In this document: piece by piece, positions 1-10,377 of the stretch
Layout: each line of letters begins with the position of its first letter
Position numbering within the stretch: position 1 is the first letter of the stretch
DNA from: Desmodesmus armatus
Lineage: Eukaryota; Chlorophyta; Chlorophyceae; Sphaeropleales; Scenedesmaceae
Direction: 5' to 3'
Length of the DNA: 64,000 nucleotides
Assembly: GCA_007449985.2 (NCBI GenBank)
Contig: VIIQ02000139.1
Coordinates: 62,001-126,000, forward strand
Notes under the pieces: model-generated
Seen by the model: the letters and a program-made list of their open reading frames with translations, nothing else
What the model was told of the DNA's origin: nothing
Databases searched by the model: none
Program-made: the position numbers and the translations under genes

Positions 1-366
1 TCTTTCCACAACTGTGACTGCACCTTGCCTCCCAGCAACATGATGTGTCAGCTCCCATCAGTGCACATTTCAGGGCTGTCTGCCCCCAACCTACATCACT
101 CACAGCTCCTGCCGTCGGCCATCCTTGCTACACAGAGGAAGGAGCCATGGATAAGCCCTCACTCCTGCATCTCCTTGCCGCTGCACTGCTCATGCTCATG
201 TCTCTGCCCCTGCTCCTGTGACTATCCCCATCACCTGCAACACCCTGTACAAATCTTATCACCGCCCAACCGTGTCTTATGACAGCCCAGATGCAGCTGA
301 TCGCTCTGTGACCACTGAACCTATCCCCACACATGCATCTCCCTGTTCCCATTCTCTGCCATCCAG

Positions 367-631
367 GTTGAATCAGCTGCAGCCCGTGATCATCCGTGAG
401 ACGCGGTGGAGTGAGGGCACCATGCAGGAGCTGGCAGCAGCTGGAGCACCAACAGCAGTCAGCAGCTACGAGGACGCAGACGCAGCCACGTCAGTGTTTG
501 GAGCCATTGCGCCCGCCTGCCTGAAGAAGTTTGAGCTGCACGAGCTGCACTTGCCAGCTGATGTTGCGGGAGCGGGAGCTGCTGGTTGTGCTGCTGGTGG
601 TGGTGCTGGGGCGGGTGGGGTCTCCAGCTGA
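367..631 (+). CDS. Terminal exon of an unrecognised gene
   Basis: A polypyrimidine stretch ending in CCATCCAG precedes position 367. From there an open frame, entered with one nucleotide to complete a split codon, runs to a TGA at 629-631. The peptide begins LNQLQPVIIRETRWSEG, continues through an Ala-rich acidic stretch (SSYEDADAATSVFG) and ends in a Gly/Ala-rich tail. The first half looks like ordinary coding sequence; the tail is low complexity. Upstream exons should lie in 1-366 and beyond the window edge, and I could not place them. I recognise no domain. The gene is partial at the window edge. Confidence 0.4.
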
Positions 632-2724
632 TGCAGGGGTGTTGCTTGGCCCCCGGCTGTGCATGTTGCTGCCCTGTTGGCAGCCGTGACATGACGGCCA
701 GTTGCGCTGAGACGGCTGCGTGAGTTGCTCAGCGCCAGTGTGGCATGGATGGTGGCGTGCTTCAGCTTGCAGCGCAACACCACCACCAAATGGGTTGGGG
801 CTTGTGCATGCAAACCTGTTTGGCTGCAGCTGCTTCGGATCAGTAGCGCTAGCATGCTGGCTGCATGTGACTAGTGCTGGCTAGGTCAGCAGTCGTCTGC
901 TGGCTTGCTTGCAGGTGTGGCAGAAGCCAGTGGCTCTGTTGCTGTCACTAGTGTTGCTGTCATGTTGGCATGGCGTCACCCGTGCTGCATTGTGCTGCAG
1001 CACCTGCCGGCTTGTTGTGGCTTTGTTGAACTGGCAGGTGTGTGCCCCATGAGCCCCTGTTACCTTGCTGGTTGCACGGCTTTGCCATGCTCAATACTGT
1101 AATCATAACTGCCAGTGTAACTGCATTTTGTGTGTATGCCAGCTGTGTTGTGATATATATGTCAGGTGGTCTGTGCGGTAGCGCTGAAGCGGGGTCCCTG
1201 AGTGTTCAAACTCAACAGCCTGGTGGCATACACATCTATCAGGTGAACGGCAGACCATCAACAGGAGACCAGCACTCAACAGTGCAGAGAAACCTTAAGT
1301 ACTCAGAAGTCTGGGACAAACTGGGTCAGTACGGTAACTGGGACGGTACTACAAGTCAGTAGCACTTGACTGTACTTCACACAGCACTCCGAATGCTGCT
1401 GAAAAGCCCACTCTTTAGATGTACCAAAGTAAAGCTATCAAATGACAGTCGAATCACTGCAAACGGTGCAGGTGACTGACATAACAGGAAAGCTGTCCTG
1501 GGACAGGGCTTGTCCCAATAGCATTAGCATGCAGACCACTGGTCACACGGTGTACACTGTAACACCAATATTACTAGCAAACACAAACAACATATTTTGA
1601 GCATTGCATGCCGCAACTGTGTCTTGCTGCAACTCGGTCAAAGCTAGTAAGTCATGTTCATGTCCATGAGTTGTAGTGAGGCGAGCGTAACAGCATGGCA
1701 GCTGTGCATTTCAACAAGCTGTTGCGTGGGCTGTGTCTTCCCATACCAGAAACACCGCTGGTGTGCAGGGGTTCTTGTTGCTCAAGCTGTGAGGTGGGCA
1801 CAGCTGGCAGTGATCCAATGCGCTGGGTTCCCAATGGAACATTTGGCTCCCTGGGTCATGCAGGTGCAGCATTGTGCATGCTGCACAGGCACAAAATCAA
1901 CTGTCAACAACTGTGCTGAAGCCTGAACAAGCTGGGGGCGCTGGGCAGAACGCCATAGCCGGCAACCACCACTGGCTCAACAATGCCACACCCCAGCCAG
2001 ACTTCAGTCACTGCTTGCACCGTTTTTGGGCGCCCTGTCGAAAATGTCAAACAAGCTGTCAAACAAGCAGAAATACAAGATGGTGCACCACCAGCGCACG
2101 TGCCTCTCTGCCCACTCAGCCTGCTGCCTGGTCACACTGGACACACTACACACAGACTCTGGCAACTGCTGCTGTGGTGTCCACCAACACCATTGTTGAC
2201 AGCAGCACCATGCGCAGCTAGCTGCGTTCACAGGCTCCAACCCTACTGTTGCCGCAGTCAGGCAAGCCCCTGCATGGGGCTACGTTCACCATCAACACAC
2301 GGCACAGCAGCACTGTGACCGTCACAGGGAGTCACTCGACCAGTCGCTGCAGCTGCCCCTTGAGGCCACAGTAAGGTCGCTGTGATGGAGGAGGTGCCGC
2401 AGCAGCTGCCGCCACACAGGCTGGTCACCACAGGCCTGCAAAGCCACACATCACAGGACAGCGGCGGGAGGAACGGAGATTGGCCCGATGAAATTCATCG
2501 GATGTGCGAGTTTAGGGTGAGCATGGTCTCAGACTGATTAGGATGCACGGGGCATCAGTGGGTCAGGGTTGAACATCTAGCTAACCACTAGTCTGACCAG
2601 CACAGACCACAACTGCTCGACTGACATGGCAAGCAGACTGCCTGCAGAGACAGCATACCTTTAGCCAAGCTTGGCCCAGGATTGTCAGAGCCATCATGCC
2701 CACTGCTGTTTCTCAAAGTCTCCA
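632..2724. other. Non-coding or unassigned stretch
   Basis: Short overlapping open frames occur on both strands, but none has a recognisable domain or a convincing splice-linked partner. The first few hundred bases are probably 3' UTR of the preceding gene. Nothing else can be supported here. Confidence 0.4.
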
Positions 2725-4245
2725 TCAGGGTACCCAGAGCCATGGCCCCCAAAGGGGTTTGAAACTCACCTTACCTCTCAACCACACATCCGCCTTCCCA
2801 CTGTCACTCTGGAGAGTCCTTGTGAACGCCAGGCATGTCAACTGCCTCAGCTGCGTAAGATGCGGCAGCAGCCCTTCTGCCTCTGCAACTCTGGACCCAG
2901 ACCTGTCCAACAGCCGTGGCAGGTGATGCTCCAGATACCTCGATATCCCGCACCAAGAAGTCAACAGCAGGGTCTGCAAGCTGCTCAGGCCCACCAAGGG
3001 AGCCAGCAGCTCAGCAGTGTGCTGCAAGCCTCGCAGGTCCAGCGACAGTAGGCCAGGGCAGCAACTGACGAGAAGGCTGCCCTCTGGGGCTGCTGCTCGC
3101 TCCCCTAAGGGGGTGAAGACCCCACATGCGGTTAGTAACCGCATGTGCGGCAGCTGCCTGTCGGCAGGAAACATGTGCTGCCAAGCGCCCGCTGGTAGGA
3201 TGCACTGACTGATGTCAACGTGCTGCAGCTGGCGGCTTGCTGTCAGGCTTGCGAACGCTGCTGCAGGCGGGGTGTCCGCGCCAATGGCGAGCAAGCCTTC
3301 CGACAGGTCGAGGTGTGTCAGCTGCTGCAGGTCCTGTAGCTGAGACAGCAGCTGCCCCTCAGCTGCTGCGCCACCAGCATTCCTGCAGCGCGATAGGTTC
3401 AGGTGCTGTAGCCGGGTGCTGCCGGCCAAGGCACCTGCCTGCAGCACGGCTTCTCCTGACAGCTCGAGCCGTGTATGCATGGGCAGCCCTGACAGGATGT
3501 CAGCTGTGATCGTGTAGTCGTGAGGGTGGTGGCCGTAAGGTCGCAGCCGCAAGTCTGCTAGCCGAGTCAGGGCTCGCAGGGGCCGCAGGGCGGGGCCGTC
3601 AGGCTGCGCAGCACTGTGCAGCATTATGTCGGCAAGTTCGAGGTAAGTGAGCTGCTGCAGCTGCTGCAACGCTTCGGCTGCCAAGCAGACGGTCTCCGTC
3701 AAGCCGAGGTATGCGCCATCGCGGAATCGTACACTGTCTGTGGCGAGGTGCTGCAGCCCAGGGAGCAGTGACAGCGCTTCTGCCAGGGTTTCATCCCCGC
3801 CCAGCAGGGCACATTCGCTGAGCTTCAGCTGCTTGAGTGATGGACCGACAGCCGCCAGCATGCCCTGAACGCCATCTGCTGAGCCCACCAGCTGCAGTCG
3901 CATGTTGTCGCAGTGCAGGGTGGTGATCTGCAGGCTGGAGGGTAGTTGACGCAGGCTGACCGCCTGCGCCATGCAAACACTGTGCAGGTGAATGCTGTCG
4001 ATGTACTGGCCATGCTTCGCTAGGTACGGCAGCAGGCTATTGTCCAGCTGATGCTGTGTCTTCACGTTGACTGTGATGCTGCTGAGAGCCAGCACAGCTG
4101 CCTGGTGCAGCTTGCTGTGGGCCCTGGCAGCGCTGCATGCGCTGGCTGGGTCGTCTGCCAAGCATTGCAGCACTGCCAGCAGGCAGGCGTCAGGGAGCTG
4201 CAGCAGCGCTAGCGGACGCGCTTTCGGCAACCTGCGATGAGACAT
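2725..4245 (-). CDS. F-box-like leucine-rich-repeat protein
   Basis: One long frame of about 506 residues from an ATG at 4245 (MSHRRLPKARP). An ATG-like start ten codons further upstream is less likely. Residues about 12-60 (LALLQLPDACLLAVLQCLAD, then an Ala-rich helix) match the short F-box-like start common in green-algal LRR proteins. The rest is irregular leucine-rich repeats, for example LQHLNLSRCRNAGG, LTHLDLSEG, LQHVDISQC and LLSLDLRGL. By family knowledge such proteins are candidate substrate receptors of SCF ubiquitin ligases; the substrate is unknown. A good donor (AAG|GTGAGT, exon end 2770) lies just before the stop at 2725, so a further 3' exon is possible. The F-box is weak and the protein could be an LRR protein without SCF function. 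Confidence 0.7.
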   Translation of the reverse strand: MSHRRLPKARPLALLQLPDACLLAVLQCLADDPASACSAARAHSKLHQAAVLALSSITVNVKTQHQLDNSLLPYLAKHGQYIDSIHLHSVCMAQAVSLRQLPSSLQITTLHCDNMRLQLVGSADGVQGMLAAVGPSLKQLKLSECALLGGDETLAEALSLLPGLQHLATDSVRFRDGAYLGLTETVCLAAEALQQLQQLTYLELADIMLHSAAQPDGPALRPLRALTRLADLRLRPYGHHPHDYTITADILSGLPMHTRLELSGEAVLQAGALAGSTRLQHLNLSRCRNAGGAAAEGQLLSQLQDLQQLTHLDLSEGLLAIGADTPPAAAFASLTASRQLQHVDISQCILPAGAWQHMFPADRQLPHMRLLTACGVFTPLGERAAAPEGSLLVSCCPGLLSLDLRGLQHTAELLAPLVGLSSLQTLLLTSWCGISRYLEHHLPRLLDRSGSRVAEAEGLLPHLTQLRQLTCLAFTRTLQSDSGKADVWLRGKVSFKPLWGPWLWVP

Positions 4246-5332
4246 GCAACAGCAGTGTCGTTCACGCGCCAGCAATAGCCAGATGTCAACGGCACTATTT
4301 GATGAGACTGACTTGTGACTGACAGTATAATGTGCACAAAGTCACAGCGAGCACGAGGCTGGTCTAAGGCAGCTGCTGAGTGACATGCTAGCGATAAAGA
4401 AAACTGTGTGCATTCACATGAATCACCAAACCGCATGACAGGAGATGGCATGCAGTACCAACCGCTATCAACAACAGCTGGCCCACCTGCATTTCGAAGG
4501 GCGTTGGAGATGCCGTGTCATACCTCAACATGTACACTGAATATGACATGCGTGCCTAGCGCGTCGGGGAGTACTTGACGAGTGATTGAAACCGGCGACC
4601 ATCAATGTAGGGTGGGAATGTGGATTACTGGCACCATAAACACATCTGGCATCTGGCATACGACAGGTCCACTGATCCTGTGCTGATCTTGTCTATGCTT
4701 ACCCCCTGTGCAACCGTTGTTACCAACCTCTGTGTTATGCCACGTTGGATGACCTTCTACAATGTGCACGTGGCCTGTGACGGGCATTGAGCCTTCAAAT
4801 TGATGTTCGTTGAACAAAAAGCGCTGTGTGTGAAAAACAAAGGCTTTCGTCTCTGCGGCTGGCCTACTCGGATCGCCATCGCAACCCGGTTGCCTTCTTG
4901 AGTACTTGTGCCGACGCCTCAATATGCATTTACAAACTCCTGTCCACACTAGGTGGTCTGCGGGGCGGTGTGCTCCCACCTTGACTCACAATTGCAGACC
5001 ATCAGTGGCCACCCGTGCCTTGAAGCGTCCGTCCCAGCTGCTGCCACCCACCGAAGACAAAGCAGTGCAATGCCTCGTGGAGACTGGTATCAGGTAATTG
5101 CGATTGGACCGAGGCTCCCTCGCGCACCCACCACAAATCACCATCCTCATCAGTGCTGCTGCTGGCTGCTACTGCTGCTTCCTGTCAGGGGCTCCCTGGC
5201 AATGCTTGCTGTCTCAGCACTGCAGCTAGACCTCTTCTCACACCTTCACTGGGTCGCGAGTGACGTAGCAACCGGTCTGCAGCTGGCAGTCCCCTGCGCA
5301 GCAGTAGATATCGCACTCTTGACTCTCTACAG
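4246..5332. other. Intergenic stretch with possible upstream exons of the next gene
   Basis: This contains the promoter side of the LRR gene (-) and probable 5' exons of the gene at 5333-7148 (+). One candidate exon ends at a GGTATCAG|GTAATT donor near 5093. Another begins after CCTGTCAG near 5189 and encodes GSLAMLAVSALQLDLFSHL. The second is open but does not join the 5333 exon in phase by any strong donor I could find, so neither is asserted. Confidence 0.35.
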
Positions 5333-7148
5333 CACCCTGTTAGCCCCTCAAGCCCAGCCAACTCAGCAAACAGCACCAGCAGTACCATACCCACTCCCAG
5401 CCAGCAGCAGACAGACAAAGCAGCAGCAAAAGCCGCACTGCAGGCTGCAGTTGACTCAGTATACCTACATAACATCCGCTACAGCTTGATCGGGGCAGCA
5501 ACACCGGGGGCCAGGGCAGCATTGGAGGCAGCATCACAGATGAGTGAGGAGTTGCTGGCGAGAGGGGCACTGCTGGGCTGTGCCAGTGCCTGGCTGGCCA
5601 ACAGGTGGGTACATGACTGATGCAGTAAATTGGGCTCTGATAATTGCACAGATTGGGGGTATGGATGGTGGTACCTGGGCTGTGCCAGTGCCTGGCTGGC
5701 AAACAGGTGGGTGGGCTGTGGTGGTAGGTGGGTGAGTGGTGGGCTGTAGGTGGGTAGGTGGGCTGTGCCAGTGCCTGGCTAGCAAACAGGTGGGTGGGCT
5801 GTGCCAGTGCCACTGCTGGGTTGTGCTAGTGCTGGGCTGTGTTGGTGCCTGGCTGGCAATCAGGTGGGTGGGTGGAGTGTTCCAGTGCCACTGCTGGCAA
5901 GGGGTGCACTGCTGGGCCGTGCCAGTGCCTGGCTAGCGAACAGGTGGGTGGGCTGTGGTGTTGGGTGAGGTGGGTGGATGGGCTGTTGGTGCCTGGCTGG
6001 CAATTAGGTGGGTGGGTGGCCTGTGCTAGTGCCACTGCTGGCGAGAGGTGCACTCGTGGGCTGTGCCAGTGCCGGACTGGCAAATAGGTGGGTGGGCTGT
6101 GGTGGTAGGTGGGGTGGGTGGATGGGCTGTAGGTGGTTAGGTGGGCTGTGCCAGTGCTGCTGCTGGCCCAGTGGGCTGTGTCACTCCTGGGCTGTGCTAG
6201 TGCCTGGCTGGCTAACAGGTGGGTGTGCTGCTCCCCAGCAGAAAGTGTAAGTGATAAGCTGCTGCCGCCAGTGCATCTACTTTGAGTGCCTGGCTGGCAG
6301 ATAGGTGGGTGGGCTGCCCCCCCCCCCCCCCCCCCCGGGCTATCGTAGACTTGCTGCTGCTTTTGAAGCAACTTGCGGGAGACTTGGCTTGCTAGACATG
6401 AAGCACAACAGCAGCAGCAGCAGCAGCTGCTTGAAGGTTCTGAGACATGTACTAACATGACTAACGTCGTATATTGGGCTCCCAAACCTGCACAAATCGG
6501 GTGCAGCCTATTCGAAACCATAAGCAACCTGTCCTCCATTTCACAAACACCTCATACTCATGTCCCTCAAGCGTGCATTCTTCCACCGTTTACTGCTGCA
6601 GGTTCTTGGAGGCCTCCATCTGTGGAGACACCCCCCTCCTAGCTGTCGAACCCCTCGCCAGCTTCACTACCAGCACAGCAGCAGCCACAACAGCCCAACT
6701 CCTCCCCTGCGGTACCGCCCCAGCCTGGCTTGCAGCTGCAGGCCTCTGTGCTATCATGGCCAGCCGCTTTGTAGTCCACAGCAGGGGCAAAGCAGCAGCC
6801 ACGAGGTCAGCACGGGAGGCCGACGCAGCAGACGCTGCCGCACGCCGTGCTGTGCTGCGCTATGAGCCTCTCGCCGTACAGCAGGCAGCAGCGGAAGCAG
6901 CTGGGGGTGTGGTACAAAGTGAGATAGACGCAGAGGCTGCTGCGCTTCTGGCAGCTGCTGAGGCAGAGACAGTAGAGAGGGTGGCTCAGGGGTGGTTGGG
7001 TGCCCGGTTCGTGCTGGGGCAGGCGTGTCTGTTTGGGGCGTTTATCGCGACGGATAACCTGTTGGCGTCGTTTGCGGCTGGGATGGCGATGCAGGTCGTG
7101 TCGGGTATGTGCTGCGAGAGGTATCTGCAGCGTGCGACTGCAACGTGA
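5333..7148 (+). CDS. Unrecognised Ala-rich protein with membrane segments, two 3' exons
   Basis: Exons 5333-5604 and 6602-7148 join in phase: a split AG|G Arg codon links LLGCASAWLAN to FLEASICGDTP. The first exon opens after CTCTCTACAG with a Ser/Pro-rich linker, then a helical segment (DKAAAKAALQAAVDSVYLHN). The second carries a hydrophobic helix (APAWLAAAGLCAIMASRFVV), an Ala/Glu-rich probable coiled coil, and a C-terminal hydrophobic pair around FVLGQACLFGAFIATDNLL. It ends at TGA 7146-7148, although a donor-like CAAC|GTGAGG overlaps that stop. This looks like a membrane protein, possibly organellar; I recognise no family. The intron is almost entirely a minisatellite built from the end of the first exon. 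The true start lies upstream and was not found. Confidence 0.5.
5577..6316 (+). repeat. Intronic minisatellite made of copies of an exon end and its 5' splice site
   Basis: About nine imperfect copies of GTGCCTGGCTGGCAAACAG followed by GTGGGTGGG. They start near 5577 (the genuine exon end), 5679, 5762, 5836, 5913, 5981, 6061, 6191 and 6283. Several copies extend further left and include TGCTGGCGAGAGG..GCACTGCTGGG, also exon sequence. Each copy therefore carries a potential donor. Spacing is roughly 70-130 bp. Confidence 0.85.
6317..6336. repeat. Poly-C tract, 20 bases
   Basis: An uninterrupted run of C directly after the last minisatellite copy. Similar C or G runs of 15-20 occur at 24858-24872, 26593-26612, 26823-26838 and 29926-29940, all inside introns. 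Their lengths may be unreliable in the assembly. Confidence 0.9.
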
Positions 7149-10100
7149 GGATGCTGCCGCTGTTGTGAGGGATGTTGTGAGGGTGGGAAGAAGGGGCTCG
7201 TGGCTTGTGGATCTTAGCGTGTCTCCATGCTGGGGGACAGATAGACACCCCTGGGACACTGCCATCATGTGCGGGGGGGTGCACGGGTGTGGTGTGTCAC
7301 AGAATGTTATCAGCGCTGTCAAGCAGGAACCTATGCACAGCGCTGCATGTGCAGCGATGGAGAGGGTCTTAGCATGCGCCTGTATGTGTCTTGCAGCAGA
7401 GTGTGCTGATCCCCCTGGCGATGTGTGTATCGGCCTCCCAGGGTTTGTTGCCCGCAGCGCCTGTACAGTGCATCAACTGTGGCTCTCATATGTTGGCACT
7501 CGTATGCTTAGAATGTGCGCGAGCCAGCAGCTGTTGCAGTGCTGTATGTGTGTGGACAGAGAGATGGCGCAGCTGTGCAGGGCAGAGGTTTGGAGCGCAA
7601 CTTGTGCTTGGGATCACCGGTTTCTAAAGGGGTATGCTCTTGGGAGGAGGCGCTTCGACAGTTTGATTGTAGGCGTTGACAGCGTGGTGCGGCTGAAAGC
7701 TGCAGCCACTGCCAGTCTATCACTGTTGCTGTGTACATTGTGAGCAGGTGTACAAAAAGCTGCTTGTTGCGTGTGTTTCTGTGCCTTTCCCTTCTGTTTT
7801 CTGCTTTTCTTCAAGATCTTTGCTGCCGTGCTGCAGTGTATTTGCTTGACTTACTAGATGCTTTGGCAGTGGTGCATACCAAGGGTGCACCATCAGACTG
7901 CCAGAGCTGTTGACCATATTGTACACAGGCAGGCAGTTTGACCTTGACACATTTTAATTTGGTGGCTCCACCTGTGTGCTGACACGCATGTCCAGCACAT
8001 GTACAGCCATCAAGGGCTTCATTCTACCTGTGATTTATCGGCTGCAATCTGTGCAGCCTTGTATGCTTACTACCGCAGTTGTGTTTTGACTCTGGAAGTG
8101 CGCACATCACCAGATCGTGTATGTGGCACATGACATTGTACATTGCCTGTACCTGCAGTTGGATCATGTGCGCATCATGCAGTACAGAGCAAATCCTGGA
8201 CGTCAGTGTGGCTTTGGCATTAGGACAATGTGCTGCTGAAGTTCCTAGGCCGCCAGTTTGTGCATAGGTGTAGTACTGTGTGGTCGTTCAGGGCGCTTGT
8301 GCTGGCAAAGATTGTTCAGGATGTCCAGCAGGCTGCAGCAGGATGATGCAGCATGCATGTATTGCACAATGTATGTGCACATAACGGGCCTGATTGACGC
8401 TGGTGCACAGCTTATTCCACACTGTTGCGCTTGCAGCAGGCCTGACTTTTTGCAACTGCATGAGATGGGCAGGCAGCTGTTGTGGCAGGTGTATCAATGT
8501 GCTCATGTTGCTGCTGCTTCTGCCAGCCTGGAAGTGTCAGGCAAGGCCAGTATGGTATAGTCCACAGGCAGCGTGTGCGCCATGACTTGCCCACATGAAC
8601 ATGTATTGTGTGTGCACCCCTCTCTGTGTCTGGCACGACTTTGTTCATGTCTTACGCGTTTCGGGTTCATGCTGCTAGCGCAGACGAACCCTTCCAAAGT
8701 GCCGTTGCCCTGGCAAATTTTGTAGCAGTGCTGTGACCTGTGTCCAGTTCGCTGGGTGAGCATGTGCTTGTCAACAAGGCGTCTTTGAGGTCCAACATCA
8801 GGCTAAGGGAGCAGCCCACACCTGTGCCAGCAGCGTAGGGAGCGGCACTGACCCTGAAGTATACCGCTTCTTCTGACAGCCGCCCTGCCATGGCATGGGC
8901 AAGACAGATAGCTGTGTGTCACTCGTTGAGTGACACTTGGCAAGTGGCGCTTGAGTGTCTGCAGGGAGAGTGCTAGCAGCACCATCGTGCTGCTGAAGCG
9001 TTGTATCGATACAGTGCAGATATCTGCATGGCTCGGTGCGCATTGAGTGTCACCCTGTTTGAGATCCAGGTCGTGTTGGCAGGGTGCATTTGGCAGGGAG
9101 GCAGCGTGTGGGCAGTGTGTAACACCATGATTGCTTGCTCATGAGCTATACCAGTACAGCAGTACTGCTGTGCTGCTGCGGAAGAGATCTGTCATTCAGA
9201 TGGTTGGGGACCTGGTGTTCCGTATAAGTGTAGTGACTATGTTGTGCATGCAACACCTACCAAACCCCTGAAGCATGATGACAGAAACATCCAAACAGCC
9301 AAGTGGCACTCAGACCGTGAAACATGACGTTTGCAGTCTGAAGCAGAGAGGGGATGTTACCCAGTTGGTTGCATGTTGCAGCAACGCAGCTTCGTACAGA
9401 TTCAGGTCGACACATTCGTAGCAGAAACCAGCCCCTGTCAGGGGAAGCATGCAAGCACCGCCTTCCCAGAGCCCCTACACCCCTATGCAGCTGCCGTGGC
9501 ACAAGGACAAGGCCAACACAAAAAAGCTGCAGGAGCAAATGGCTATGCAAGCAAGGCACTAAGCTTGCCAAGCTTGCATTGATTTGCATCTGTAGGCCCC
9601 TGCAGGCCAGCCGATAGGAGGATCCAGATCAAAGGCTCAACATGTCAACACTGCGACAGGAACACAGTCACTTTGAGAAAGCCACACCAAACAGGGGTCC
9701 TGTGCTGCATGCCGCATAGTTGAACGGCATGCTGCAGGCACCCCTGGCAGCCCAATCAGCCTTCAAACCCCCTCATGCATGAGTCAGGATGCACGGGATG
9801 CTACTACCCCTGCACGAGCAGCGCAAAGGCCTGCGCTCACAAAGACAGGTCTGTCAAAAGGGGCACGCACAGGCGTGTGCACTGTCTGCCGCTTTGCAGC
9901 AGCGCCAGGGTCACTTGCGTGACACAAGGAAGGGTATAAGAGCTTTTGACAAAGCACACAAACACGCTGGTGGCGCTGTGCGCTGCTGCTAGGATGCAAG
10001 CATGATGAATGCTTGAGTTCGTGGGTAGGGGTCTGCGTGCAGAAAGGCGCAGCACAGCTGCTGCAGCAGTGGGTTCCAGGGTGCCCGTCACTGGACAGGG

Positions 10101-10377
10101 CCGGAAACACACTCGAAAGACACAACCCAGCAACACGCTGCGTGCTCGAATGCAGTTGTTCGTGGGGCTCTTTCACCACAGAACGGCATCCAATGCCATC
10201 CCCACAGCAGCAACATATGACACAAAAGCACCAGACACACCACATACACACTTCACAGGCGGATCCAAGCGATCCCTGCCGTTTGATCATACAGACCAGA
10301 AAACAAAATCATGCACTTATCACAAGAGCACAAAGCAACAAACATGGTGTACTGACAAAGAGGCACACACTTGCTCA
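7149..10377. other. Long stretch without a recognisable gene
   Basis: Numerous short frames on both strands, the longest about 240 codons at 7000-7743 overlapping the preceding gene in another frame. None shows a domain, signal peptide or consistent splice chain. Part must be 3' UTR of the gene ending at 7148 and of the protease ending at 10378 (-). Confidence 0.4.

Noticed and set aside
5340..6539. Long - strand frames of Thr/His/Pro/Gln-rich repeats
   Set aside because: They are antisense to the intronic minisatellite, and the repeats alone explain the open frames.
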